Source of the DNA: Prunus persica
Taxonomy: Eukaryota; Streptophyta; Magnoliopsida; Rosales; Rosaceae
Length of the DNA stretch: 64,000 nucleotides
NCBI RefSeq assembly: GCF_000346465.2
Contig: NC_034009.1
Location: forward strand, 27,548,561 to 27,612,560
Reading direction: 5' to 3'
Every line of letters starts with the position of its first letter. Positions within the stretch are counted from its first letter, which is position 1. Under the pieces are notes generated by a model that saw nothing but the letters and a program-made list of their open reading frames with translations, made no database searches and was not told the origin of the DNA. Position numbers and translations under genes: made by a program. Below are positions 12,400 to 24,136 of the stretch, piece after piece.

Positions 12400-13141
12400 A
12401 TGTCGACGGTTAGAATAGAGCCCCTTCTCCACTACTATCGCAGAGAAAAACCCAGCTACCGTTCTCCATCGAAGTCATTCAAGCTCAGCTTTTTGAATGC
12501 TTTGCCTAAGAAGCTGGTCTACAATGGCCGGAGCTTCTGCAACTTCCAGCCTCCCACTCCCAGGGCTCTCACTCTCAGAGCTGCCTCTACCGACGCAGCT
12601 ACAGTCGAGACCTTTGAATCCACCGACCTCTTCTTCAAGGAGACCTTTCCTCTCAAGCGGACTGAAGTGGTTTGAGCTCTTCCTTTCTGGGTCGTCGTCT
12701 TTTTCTGTTGGTTTGTCGAATCTGTTTGTATTGTATTCGGGGAAAATAAACTATTGAGATTGAATTTGAAAATACGCAAGAAAAGAGACTGTTGAGCTTG
12801 AATTTGAAGCTCTGCAATTTCTATCGATGAACAGTGTTTCCAAAGCTGGAAACTTGTAGTGGTGTTCGTTTATTTCTTATAAATTTTACTCTTTCCTCTG
12901 TTTTCTCGGCGACCATACAGAGCGTCAAGTTTTATTTCTGAGTTTAGCGATGTCTTATTTAGTCTACTTGAACTTGTAGGTAGAGGGGAAGATCTTTGTC
13001 AGATTAGATCATGGGAAGAATGCCAAGAATTGGATGCTGACCGTTGGTTGTAGTCTTCCTGGAAAATGGGTTCTTCACTGGGGAGTTTCTTATGTTGACG
13101 ACGTTGGCAGGTAAAGCTTCCACTTAATGTTAGATTGCAAT

Positions 13142-13195
<54 letters not shown>

Positions 13196-16100
13196 TGTTA
13201 TGCTAATCTCATAATAACTTAAAGAATGCGTATTTATTTTTTGCAGTGAATGGGATCAACCTCCTAGTGAAATGAGGCCACCTGGTTCAATTCCCATCAA
13301 GGTATGTATTGGGTTCTTAAGTTTGATTGCGGAGCTCCGTTCAATATGAATTTGAAATAGATGTGGAATTTCAGGACTATGCAATAGATACACCCTTGAA
13401 TAAATCAGCGTTGCCCGTAGGAGGTGATCAATCTCATGAAGTGAAGATTGATGTTAAACCCAACAGTGCAATTGCAGCGATAAATTTTGTTCTCAAGGTT
13501 CTAATTTTCAACTATTAACAGTTGAGAATTTCGTCCCTTTATGTTAGATATGCAGGCTGTTATAATGTTATGCATCTTTTAGTGAGAATTTCTGCCCTTG
13601 TTGGGGGGTTTTGGTGGTGCAGGATGAAGAAACTGGTGCTTGGTATCAGCATAGAGGGAGAGATTTTAGAGTGCCTCTTGTGGACTACCTGCAAGAGGAT
13701 GACAATGTGGTTGGAGCAAAATGGGGCTTGGGCGCATGGCCAGGTTGTCAAAGCCATTCTATTCTCTGGTCTACTTGATTTATTTTGTTCGTAATGCTGT
13801 TGGATCTTTTACACTTTCCAACGATTTACAGCCTGAACCAATTTGTGATTTTCCAAGAAATGGTGTAACAAAATCCTGGAGGAATGATGAATGTCCTAGT
13901 AAAACATAAGAGTGAAACTGACTCCCTTGTTTCTATACATCTTTAAAAATAAAATTGAGGACAGGACCCACTTTCAAAACAGACTAGTAAGGTCAATATG
14001 TATAAATGATTCCTTGTCTAGTTATTCTTGTAGTTATATACTGAAATGGAAAGCAGGTGTTGTTTAGTAGCATGAATTCTTCCTGAATTTATCTAGCGTG
14101 AATTTATGTCAATGCCAATAGTTAAGCCAAGTGGCTGTCTCGCAGTCACTGCTACTAAGTTGTAGAGCCCAAACATGCCCACTCTTGTCGGCTGTGGAGG
14201 TGGGTTATGGGTGGTTGGATTATGATATTCAGTTTTTCTCCAGAGTTATCCAACTTGAGCTGAAAGAAAGTTGCTTGTCTCCTTTTCAATTCTAGGAGCT
14301 TTGGGAAAGCTATCAAATGTGTTTGTCAAAGCTGAATCATCGCACTCCAAAGATCAAGATAGCAGCAATGAATCCAGAGATCCTCAACAGAAAACTAGGC
14401 GTGTAGAAGAGTTCTATGAAGAACTGCCTATTGCAAAAGAAATTTCTGTGAATAATTCAGCAACTGTTTCTGTAAGGAAGTGCCCTGAGACAGCTAAGAA
14501 TCTTCTATGCTTAGAAACAGATTTGCCTGATCATGTTGTTGTTCACTGGGGAGTTTGTAGAGATGATTCTAAAAGATGGGAAATTCCAGCTGCCCCACAT
14601 CCACCAGAAACAGTAGTATTCAAGGACAAGGCTTTGCGGACTCGATTACAGGTTTCTATGACCTTTTCTTTTCTTTTCTATTCCCTCCCCTTTCTCATGC
14701 AATTATTTCTTGACGGCTTTGCTATTAGTTTTTTTTATTTTTTTTTATTTTGGGGTAATATAACATTGAATAGATGTATACCTCTTTTAGATACTATCAC
14801 AATGTTACTATTCGAATTACGGGATCACTGTTAATTTCTTTCTGTTTTTTTAAATTTTAGATTTTGCTCAAAGAAACAATTTCTAATACTTTTGCAGGAC
14901 AGCATAATAACTGGAGATCAAGGAGTTGAGTGCAAGTTTGTTCTCACTTGATCATGCACAAATATGTGCCTTTTAAATTTCTACTCAAATTACTAATTAG
15001 GTCATCATCTTTGAAGATCATGAAACTCATGCTACATTGTTAGTTTTAGTTAACTCGTCAGGCATACAAATACCTTTGTGATGGTTGGAGCATGATTTTG
15101 AACAATGGAGACGTGGGATTGTTTTTGAGAGCATTTATATGATCAAAACCCAATCTGAAGATTTTGTTAGCAGTTCAGTGCACACTTACTTGGTGTACAT
15201 TATTTAGATGATAGAGAAATGGTGAATGCATATAAGTTCTGGCATCTTCATGCTTGCAATTGTTTGGTTAATCATTAATCTTAAATTTACTGTCATTATA
15301 CTATATGTTCTTCTCCAGAAAAAAAACTTTAAAATCAAGGTTTCCTAGTTGTGTTGTGCCTACTTGAGAAATTTTCAATTAAGCTGATCAATAATGGATT
15401 ATTTTCTAGATCAATTTTGTTATTTTCATTGGTATCCTTTTTTTGTTTGGTCGAATTCTCATGGGTATCCTGTGTGCAGCAAAAAGAGGGTGGAAAAGGA
15501 TGTTGGGCATTGTTTACTTTGGAAGAAGGACTCGCAGGATTTCTTTTTGTTTTCAAACTAAATGAAAGTACGTGGTTGAAATGTGCGGGCAATGACTTCT
15601 ACATCCCTCTGTCCAGCTCAAATCACTCAATTGCTCTACCAAGAGAGGTTCCATCTGAAGATGCAAAGGTACCTGACAGTAGTACAGAAGCAGTTCAAGA
15701 AAAAAAATTTACTGCATATACCAATGGAATAATAAATGAAATAAGGAACTTGGTGAGTGACATTTCCTCTGAGAAGAATCAAAAGACAAAGTCCAAAGAA
15801 GCACAAGAAAGCATTCTTCAAGAAATAGAAAAATTGGCTTCCGAAGCCTATAGTATCTTCCGAAGCACTGTTCCAACTTTCACAGAGGAAGCAATTTCAG
15901 AGACTGAAGAATTGAAAGCCCCCGCCAAAATATGCTCAGGGACAGGCACAGGTTTTGAAATATTGTGCCAAGGTTTTAACTGGGAATCTCATAAAACTGG
16001 AAGATGGTACATGGAACTCCAAAGTAAAGCTGCAGAATTATCTTCACTAGGTTTCACTGTGATTTGGTTACCACCCCCTACAGACTCTGTGTCACCTGAA

Positions 16101-19100
16101 GGGTACATGCCGAAGGATTTATATAATCTGAACTCCAGGTACCATATCTTAAATTCATAATGCACATAATAATTTTGTCATGGTCTTCATAGTTCACTCC
16201 AAATAATTGAGCTAGCTCTGTTCTGCTTTCACTTTGATTACTATTTTCACTTGTATTTTTCAAAAATTTATAACTATTTTTGTAACATCTCTTGAAAAAA
16301 AACTTGTAGTTTGGCATACCTCTGCTTGCTTGGTTTATGCGCATTCTGATCAACATACCAATCACTTGTTGAACCTTAAGGTTTCATTCTTTATCATTTA
16401 TGGGAATGGTAGTAAATTTCCTTTTATTTGGTTCAGAGGGTTACTTTTCTTTTCTAGTCTTCATATTGAACTTTCATATCAGAAATGCTAGTTAGTATCA
16501 TTGTATAGAGTATACTGTAAAAACTAAAAAGTACTGATTGCTGCTGTCTCACACTTCTCAGATATGGAAATATTGACGAACTAAAGGAGACTGTGAGGAC
16601 ATTCCATAAAGTCGGTATAAAAGTTCTTGGAGATGCTGTGCTGAACCACCGTTGTGCAGAATATCAGAATCAAAATGGTATTTGGAATATCTTTGGTGGT
16701 CGTTTAAATTGGGATGATCGTGCAGTTGTTGCCGACGATCCACATTTTCAGGTATTTATTTTTTCTTCCACATTTTCAGTTCTTTAATTTTTCTGTGCCC
16801 ATCTTAATTTCATTTCTAGAATGTTCATGGGTATGCTCAGAAAGAGACATGATATTTAGTTTATTTCATGTGCTCACATGTGTACATGTGATACTGTAGT
16901 TTATGAACTTGTTAGCATGTGATACTGCGGTTTATTTCATGTGCATAGATGTGCTCATGTGATACGGTAGAATATGACCTTGCTAGCGTGTGACAATCAT
17001 ACAAAGTAACCTTAAATTCGTTTCTGGAATGTTCACGGTGCTCAGCATTACAAGGGATAAACATAGTGCATTTACGGTCCAAATCGACCAAATGGTGACC
17101 CTAAATTCGTATTTGATTTCAATAATATGAATAATGAAAGGAACTCTTTACTGGAACATGTTACCTGTTCTTTAGACTATCTTCTTCCGTCCCCTTTTCT
17201 TCACATGTATAGTTAAAAAACTGATTGTCTAGGTCTGTTCATTTTATGGTTGATTGGATACTAATTTTGGAAAGTATTTTGTAATCTCTATAGGTTACTA
17301 AAAGTAATATAGAATAAATGTGATATGTGGGAAGAAGAAATTATATTACTTCTAGATTTGTATTAGACTACTTTTGTTAAAGGGGTAAAAAGTGTGAAGC
17401 TTGCAGCTTATGGAATTGCCTTCGTATGTCTATCATATGTGCAGAGTGAATGTTTATATGCCAAAGTTTGCCTAGTATGTTATCTTGGTGACATTTTGTA
17501 TGCAGTATGTTTTGAGATTGGTGAAAATGCCTTCTTTCTGTTATACAGGGCAGGGGCAATAAAAGTAGTGGGGAGTGTTTTCATGCTGCTCCAAACATTG
17601 ATCATTCACAAGATTTTGTGAGGAAGGATATCAAAGAATGGTTACAATGGCTAAGGTTAATAGTCTGGACTATTTACTCCATTTCCTAAGATGTTCTTAT
17701 TATTTGAGAATTCAACTTAAGATTTGTATCACACTATCACTAAACACAAATACTGTATGTAAAAGAGAAATGCACATCCTAGAAACTAAAAAGTAGATCC
17801 TGAAGCTAGATCATCTCTCTGTTATAGGACGTGTGTAAGTTCGGGCACATTCCCATGCTTGATCATAGACTTGAGTTATTGTGCTATGGAAATTAGAGTA
17901 GAGGTCATAGTACCTTCAAGGGGTGTCTCATAGCATTTCTCGGGATTTTCCATAGAGCAAGTCCTAGTTGCCACCTAGCCTTGAGACCCTTTGTTCTTTT
18001 GAGAAATAAATGCACTGATGTCTTCTTGAGTGGGTTCATGGTCTTTTGAGTTTAAAGGCAGTCTGTTAAAGGTTTCATTGATGGTATAAACTTACATTGT
18101 TTTTATTTTGACGAGAAAAATGTAGTATACTTTTATGGGTTGTCTTTTCTTTCCATGGGGCCATTTTATGTTTTCTAGTGAATTGCTTCTAATTTGGGTT
18201 TTCCAACAAGCAATTGCTTCTTTTCATACTTCTCCTTTTCTTGAATTGAATATTTCAAGAGTTCTTGAGATGAGGTTTTCTTATGCATTTCTTATACATA
18301 TGCTGACGTACAATATCAGTTTGGCCTTTGCATTTAATATTTATGGACGTTCCTTCAAAAATTATGGACTTGTTATATTTTATTGTATTGAAGTGCATTT
18401 CCCTTGTGCTGTATATGTTGAAAGTTTACTCTAGCATTTTGATGTAAATGTATGAGTGACTGTCACAGGGAAGAAATTGGGTATGACGGATGGAGGCTTG
18501 ATTTTGTTAGAGGATTTTGGGGTGGTTATGTCAAGGACTACATAGATTCTACTGAGCCCTACTTTGCTGTAGGCGAGTATTGGGATTCCCTATGTTATAC
18601 ATACGGTGAAATGGATCACAATCAAGATGCACACAGACAGAGAATTGTTGATTGGATCAATGCTACTAATGGAACTGCTGGTGCATTTGATGTCACAACA
18701 AAAGGGATTCTCCATGCAGTAAGTGTTCATCTTTGTAATTTTAAATTGCAACTGCCAAATTTGTTCTCAATTGGTCCCCTATAGTACACCACAGTGGTAT
18801 CAGATGGGCTTGTATTGATTCATAGGTTTATGTTAATTTTATTTTTCTTCATACTATAGTGTTGACTTGTGTGTTGAATTTTAGCATCCATTTAGTGGGT
18901 GCCGCATTATCAGGCATTATAGTAAAATATTGCTTATAGTTTTTGGCAGAATTCTGGTTGTTCCATAAGAAGCAGTATCACCTAGTGGCAAACCATGTTT
19001 CTAAATAAAAGAAAAAGGGCTTTTGAGAGTGCTCACCTACTTAGAAAGGAGATAGTTTGCACCTCAAGTATTGGCCTAAAGTTAGCATTTTAAGTGGTAC

Positions 19101-20448
19101 ATAATACTCAAATGCGTATATGTGATATGATCAACTATATTAGCTTGTTTTCCTTTTATAATCTGATTCTGTTTGATGTCCAGTCAAGAGGTTCAGTAAC
19201 TGTTCTGAAGAATGATATGCTTTTGGATACACTGGCCATTGTCTATAAACTATAGTTATTTGCTTTCCATCTTTCCATGTTTGTATGATACTTTTGTTCA
19301 CATAGAATATATTTTGTAGGCACTGGAAAAATGCGAGTATTGGCGATTATCAGATCAGAAGGGAAAGCCTCCAGGGGTTCTTGGATGGTGGCCATCTCGT
19401 GCTGTCACTTTCATAGAGAATCACGATACTGGTTCTACTCAGGTTTGAACTTCTTTGCTCTTGAATCCCGTTATTTTCTAGCCAAGAAAAATATTGATCT
19501 CCCCTATCAGACAGCTGAGGGTAAAATCCACCTACCTCCAACAGCCTGTATCAGATTCAAGCTTGGGTAGGACATTGATCTAAATTTTACCTTTTAACAT
19601 GATACAATCCAATTGAGAATGAAGGCAACTACACTGAATTGCTTCCCCTAAATAAGGGGCAACTTTTATTTGTAGATGACATTCATGAGAAATCCTGTAG
19701 ATCATTTCAAAATTTTTTGTTGTTTTAAGACCTCTTTGCTAGAAAACTTAAAGTTCACTACCTGGGTTTGAAATGGGCCCTTCCATATGAGCTCTTCCGA
19801 AGTGATGGAATTGGTCTCTTTTACATTCTGGATGGATCACCATATATCTTGAGTTATCTCTTGCTCCTCCAACCTTCCTTTCAGGAATTCAGATAAGTGG
19901 AGAGCAGAGAGTAGTGTTTGGACCTTTCTATAGTGTTATCGTTACTTTTGATATTTTAGGAGTAACCAGCTACAAATTTTTACTTTCATTCTTTCCTTTT
20001 GAAGGGTCATTGGAGGTTTCCACATGATAAAGAAATGCAAGGATATGCTTACATTCTGACTCATCCAGGAACACCAACAGTTTTCTATGACCACATTTTC
20101 TCTCACTACCATTCTGAAATTAAAGCTCTACTCTCTCTGAGAAACCGGAACAAGCTCAACTGTCGGAGTAGAGTAAGTATCAATAACCAAGTTGTAGGCT
20201 TCATTCACTATCAAACTAGATGTCCGTTTCCGTTCTTCTGTGGAACATATTATCGAAGCATCGATTTGATTTTTCATTTTACAATATAGGTTAAAATTAC
20301 CCAGGCAGAAAGAGACGTGTATGCGGCCATCATTGATGAAAAGGTTGCTGTAAAAATCGGACCAGGTCACTACGAACCCCCAAGTGGACCTCAAAGATGG
20401 TCTAAAAGTGCGGAGGGCAGAGACTACAAGGTCTGGGAAGCATCATAA
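12400..20448 (+). CDS. AMY3: Plastid alpha-amylase 3, endo-acting starch hydrolase
   Basis: GH13 alpha-amylase with two N-terminal CBM45 starch-binding modules; it cleaves internal alpha-1,4 bonds of starch in the chloroplast stroma (family knowledge). Thirteen exons: 12400-12669, 12980-13110, 13247-13301, 13375-13497, 13623-13743, 14296-14651, 15480-16138, 16562-16751, 17549-17655, 18469-18718, 19320-19442, 20005-20172, 20290-20448. All phases fit and give 903 residues, against 887 for Arabidopsis AMY3. A Ser/Arg-rich transit peptide is followed by CBM45 modules ([38 protein letters not shown]). The catalytic triad is D682 (GWRLDF), E707 (VGEYWD) and D790 (ENHDTGST). C515 (EILCQGF) and C603 (NHRCAEY) align with the Arabidopsis regulatory disulfide C499-C587 after a constant offset of 16. 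ATG 12400 is chosen because [10 protein letters not shown] matches the family N-terminus. Intact. Confidence 0.97.
13144..13191 (+). repeat. (CT)n microsatellite in AMY3 intron 2
   Basis: About 24 CT dinucleotides in an uninterrupted run. Confidence 0.95.
16805..17060 (+). repeat. Decayed local duplications in AMY3 intron 8
   Basis: TTCATTTCTAGAATGTTCA near 16810 recurs as TTCGTTTCTGGAATGTTCA near 17018. Between them the phrases CATGTGATACTG and TTTATTTCATGTGC each appear two or three times. Non-coding. Confidence 0.5.
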
Positions 20449-21196
20449 CTTTGTCCACAACGATATTATGTAGCTATGAGTATATAAAAGTTGATTGCAG
20501 GATGATTCAATAAGGAAGTTCCCATATTTTACATCTAAGCAAATCAAAGGGTGCCAAGATAGAATAATATGTACTTCTCTCTGGAGGTCTGGCTGAGAAC
20601 CTTGAATTGAAGTTTTCTTGCCATGCATTTCCGTAGTTCAAGGGATTGTCAAAGCTCAACAGACGATCAGAAAGACCTGCTTTCAGCAATAGAAAATTGC
20701 AGCCAGTCGGCTAGGTGTGGAAGTGGTGAGCATGTTTTAGGTTTAAAAGGGCAGTGTTTCCATCATATACACTATTGATATTTATTGTGATTCCTTCTAT
20801 GCAAAAACATGTTCTGGTGTATATTCCATTAATGTGTAAACAAGTTATTGTTCATTGATTAATTAATAAAGCAATGTTTTTAACTAAAAATGTTTTAATT
20901 GCAAGAAGCTTGTAGCTCAAGAGGTTAAGAGTATACTCATGTCCATGAGGTCCTAGGTTTGATTCCCTCCTCCTCAATATCGCTTGTATATAAAATATTT
21001 TAAAAAACTCAAAACGTTTAATTAGTGCATCACGAAAAACTTTTTTGTAATGGGAACACAATGACACGTGGGATAACTTCCATGTGTCATTGTGTTATTG
21101 GCCGAGGATACCAAGAATTGTTATCTCCGTTGCATGAGAGTCTCTCTCTATGGACACTGAGCCAACCATAACAGTTTTATTTCAGCTTATAAATTA
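20449..21196. other. AMY3 3' UTR and intergenic DNA
   Basis: Likely AMY3 3' UTR to about 20870, then the possible SINE, then about 170 bases without visible features before the MULE terminus. Confidence 0.5.
20905..21025 (+). mobile_element. Possible SINE (tRNA-derived promoter boxes)
   Basis: Box A-like TAGCTCAAGAGGTTAAGAG at about 20913, followed 36 bases on by box B-like GGTTTGATTCC (about 20956), then a tail of TTGTATATAAAATATTTT. Spacing and order match the internal RNA polymerase III promoter of plant SINEs. No mature tRNA cloverleaf can be made. Ends are approximate and no TSD was identified. Confidence 0.5.
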
Positions 21197-21455
21197 TAGT
21201 ACTTCTTGAAACTTTGGTCAAATATCATTTTACCCATTCCCCCAAAGTTAAAGTGGCCCACTTAACCCTCTTGATTGTGGTTTTGTATTCCACTTTACCC
21301 CTCATCGTTAACGCTATCCAAAAGACAGTCAAAATGCTGACGTGGTAGGATCATTATGGTAAAAGAACACACGGTGGCCAATTGCTAAGTATAATCAGCG
21401 TCCTACATGGCAAAGTGGACCCCACATGCTTTTAAAATCGAAATCTAAGTAGCTG
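21197..21455 (+). repeat. MULE-A left terminal inverted repeat
   Basis: Inverted partner of 34768-35022, with roughly 85% identity by eye. It begins near ATAGTACTTCTTGAAACTTT and ends before AGCTGAG. Confidence 0.7.
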
Positions 21456-21525
21456 AGTTCGTAGATTTGGCCAAACGAAGAAGCTTCTAAGTCGAAAAAA
21501 TTTAGGGATTAGGGTTTAGAGTGTA

Positions 21526-21530
<5 letters not shown>

Positions 21531-21620
<90 letters not shown>
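21531..21620 (+). repeat. (GA)n microsatellite
   Basis: About 44 uninterrupted GA units within the left interior of MULE-A. Minus-strand Leu-Ser frames are translations of this run. Confidence 0.97.
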
Positions 21621-21623
<3 letters not shown>

Positions 21624-22139
21624 CTGATAAGGAGAAAATATTGCAGAAGATTCGAAATCTTGGGAGAAGTGCGAATATCTAAGAGACTGAAGAAGACAAT
21701 GACGGTACCGAGAGAAAAAGGAGGTTCTCAACGCGAGTATGGTAAGTGGCCATTCTTTTCAGACGTGGAATCGATGAAAGCAAGAGACTTACAGAGTGTG
21801 GTCCAGGTTTAAGCTTCTTTATTGTTTGTTTGCTTCGTTAGGTCCAGTCCAAAGGCGTTGAGTTTGAAAAGTCTGGAATTAAATATTGTTGTGGTCCCCT
21901 ATGTCTTGATGTTATGTTTTTGTTATTTACTAGTTGTTTAAAGGTTCTTTTAGTGCTTTTTTTTTTGTCAACAAAGATATCATAAGAGTGGCTCCAGCGA
22001 AGGAGCCCAGCCCGAGGCAAGGGCAGAAAAAAAAAAAAATTTCGCTCCAGCGTGCAGCCCAGGCCCGGGTTTGGTGTGGGACCCACCAACTCGGGCCAGC
22101 CCGAAGGCCAAACCAGCCCCAGGTCCAAAACGCGGGTGC

Positions 22140-22300
22140 TGACGTCAGCGCTGGCGTCACGCTGACGTCAGCTAGGGCTGTCAAAAAATTTTTACCGTTG
22201 GCGCGTGCAATGCACGCGCCAACGGTAAAAAAATTTTGAATCAGCGCGCGCTGACGTCAGCGCTGACGCCAGCGCCAACGGTAGGCTGCCACGTGTCGCG
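22140..22300. repeat. Hairpin and GACGTCAGC palindromes in Harbinger left end
   Basis: Perfect 21-bp arms 22189-22209 and 22211-22231 (TTTTTACCGTTGGCGCGTGC... and its complement) with a 1-base centre. On both sides lie copies of CTGACGTCAGC and GCTGGCGTCA/GCTGACGCCAGC. The arrangement is nearly mirror-symmetric around the hairpin. The GC content stands out against the A/T-rich surroundings. Confidence 0.85.
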
Positions 22301-22545
22301 CTCAGTGCCTTCCGATCTGCTTCTCCTTTCTAATCCAACGGCTGAGGCTTTTTTGGGTGAAAAAAATATGAAAAAAAATTTTAAAAAATTCTAAAAAATT
22401 CTGGTATTTTTTTTCTATAAATACCTATCAATACCCTTCACTTTCAACACCAATACTCTTACATTTCATTATACTTCTACTAATATTCACTCTTTTTACA
22501 CAACATTTTCCTCTTTTTCATCTAGCATTTTGATTTCATATTTTT

Positions 22546-23823
22546 ATGGCTTCTTCTATCGAAACCGGAGGGGCTTGGAGCACAATGGAAGATGTTTCTT
22601 TGTGTGAGGCTTGGCTCCAAATTTGTCATTGTCCCGTGTCCGGCAATGAAATGAAATTTTTTCATATGTGGAAAAAAATTCATGCCGAATTTTGTGAAAA
22701 AATTCCGGGGTCTACTCGTACGGAGATGGCATTATCCAGTAGGTGGAAAATTCTCAATAAAGAGTTGGGAAAATGGAGAAATGCCCTAGCAAAAGCGATG
22801 GACAACTATAGAAGTGGGCAAAATCGTACTAACGAGGTAAGTATTTTATAATTTTTGTGTTATTAAGTTTAATCTCCTAATATATATATTTTGTTAATAT
22901 TGCTTACATTTTCAATATGTTGTATATATTTTGTTAATATTGCTTGCATTTTCAATATTTTGTTAATATTGCTTGCATTTTCAATATGTTGTATATATTT
23001 TGTTAATATTGCTTGCATTTTCAATATTTTGTTAATATTTCTTGCATTTTCAATATGTTGTATATATTTTGTTAATATTGCTTGCATTTTCAATATTTTG
23101 TTAATATTGCTTGCATTTTCAATATGTTGTTAATATTTCTTGCATTTTCAATATTTTGTTAATATTGCTTGTATTTTTAATATGTTGTTAATATTTCTTG
23201 CATATCCAATATATTTTAAATATTTATTGCATTTCCATTTTTTTGTTCAATAGATGATTCAAGCACAAATGTGGTTCGGTGCAACCGGGGGTGGCAAAAA
23301 AAGTTTCACCCATCATGAATGTTGGGAGGTGGTGAAATTTTGCAAACGCTTCGTAATTATTCCAACGGGTCCGGAGGTTGTGTTAAACGAGACGCCACTC
23401 CGTGATTCAATGACATCGGATTCACCTCTTGATTCTCCTATGAGTCAAGACTCACCCATCGAAAAGGAGCCGAGGCCCATTGGCCGAAAGGCCGCGAAGG
23501 CAAAGAAGAAGGGTAATTCAAGCAATCAAAATTCACAATTTTTGGAGGAAATTGCAAGGCAAAACGGCATAAGAATAGAAATGGAGCAAAAACGCCAAGA
23601 GCACGAGTTGGCCCTTGATGCTGAGTTTGCACGTGAAAGGGAGTATTTGCGCAAAAAAGATATGGACAAGACAGATCGGGAAACCATGGCGATGAATACA
23701 AGTCATATGTCCCCTGAAACAAAACAATTTTGGAAGCTAGAACGAAGGGATGTTATGAGAAGAAGACTTTTCCGGGATGATGGGCCTAGCAACACGGATT
23801 GGTTAAATGATGGAAACCATTAA
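22546..23823 (+). CDS. Harbinger ORF1: Myb/SANT-like DNA-binding protein
   Basis: Partner protein of PIF/Harbinger transposition; in characterised members it binds element ends and helps move the transposase to the nucleus (family knowledge). Exons 22546-22836 and 23254-23823 join in frame at a GT-AG intron to give 286 residues. The N-terminal third has the Trp-spaced trihelix/Myb pattern (GGAWSTMEDVSLCEAWLQI, HMWKKIHAEFCE, RTEMALSSRWKILNKELGKW). A second domain at the start of exon 2 (KKSFTHHECWEVVKFC) resembles the no-apical-meristem-associated C-terminal region. After it come an acidic/Ser-Pro stretch, a basic KAAKAKKKG nuclear-targeting candidate and a charged helical tail. The intron is filled by a minisatellite. 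Confidence 0.85.
22868..23245 (+). repeat. A/T-rich minisatellite filling the ORF1 intron
   Basis: Units built from TTTTGTTAATATTGCTTGCA and TTTTCAATATGTTGTATATA repeat about ten times with variable length (roughly 30-60 bp). The array covers nearly the whole intron between donor 22837 and acceptor 23253. Both strands give long but meaningless open frames. Confidence 0.9.
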
Positions 23824-24136
23824 ATTAGTTAGCATATCTTTTATGTATTTGTATTTTAGTTGTTTTCTATTAAAGTTGTTATAATTCATGTATTTTATTT
23901 TATTAGTAATTCATAATGACTTGTATTACATTTCATTATTTAATAAACAAAGCATTCAATAAATTACCTTTTTATTCAACATATTCCATACTTCAAACAA
24001 AACATAATAAAATTAAAATTAAAAGTACAAACAAGGCACAATAATAAAAATAAAAGTACAAACAAGGCACAATAAAAATAAAAACACAACCAAACCATAC
24101 TAAATAAAACATAAGCAAAGCATCTATTCTCCATTA

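Noticed and set aside
12497..12757. Second plus-strand ORF and a minus-strand ORF over AMY3 exon 1
   Set aside because: Shadow frames of the transit-peptide exon.
14271..14834. 187-codon ORF taken as a separate gene
   Set aside because: It is AMY3 exon 6 plus flanking intron sequence.
20905..20990. Mature tRNA gene
   Set aside because: Box A and B words are present but stems of a cloverleaf cannot be formed; listed as a possible SINE instead.
21516..21731. Minus-strand ORF with Leu-Ser repeats (also 59532-59922)
   Set aside because: Pure translation of (GA)n microsatellites.
22869..23133. Repetitive ORFs on both strands
   Set aside because: Translation of the A/T-rich minisatellite in the Harbinger ORF1 intron.
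22865..23240. CRISPR-like array
   Set aside because: Units are contiguous and variable in length without unique spacers, and the genome is a plant.
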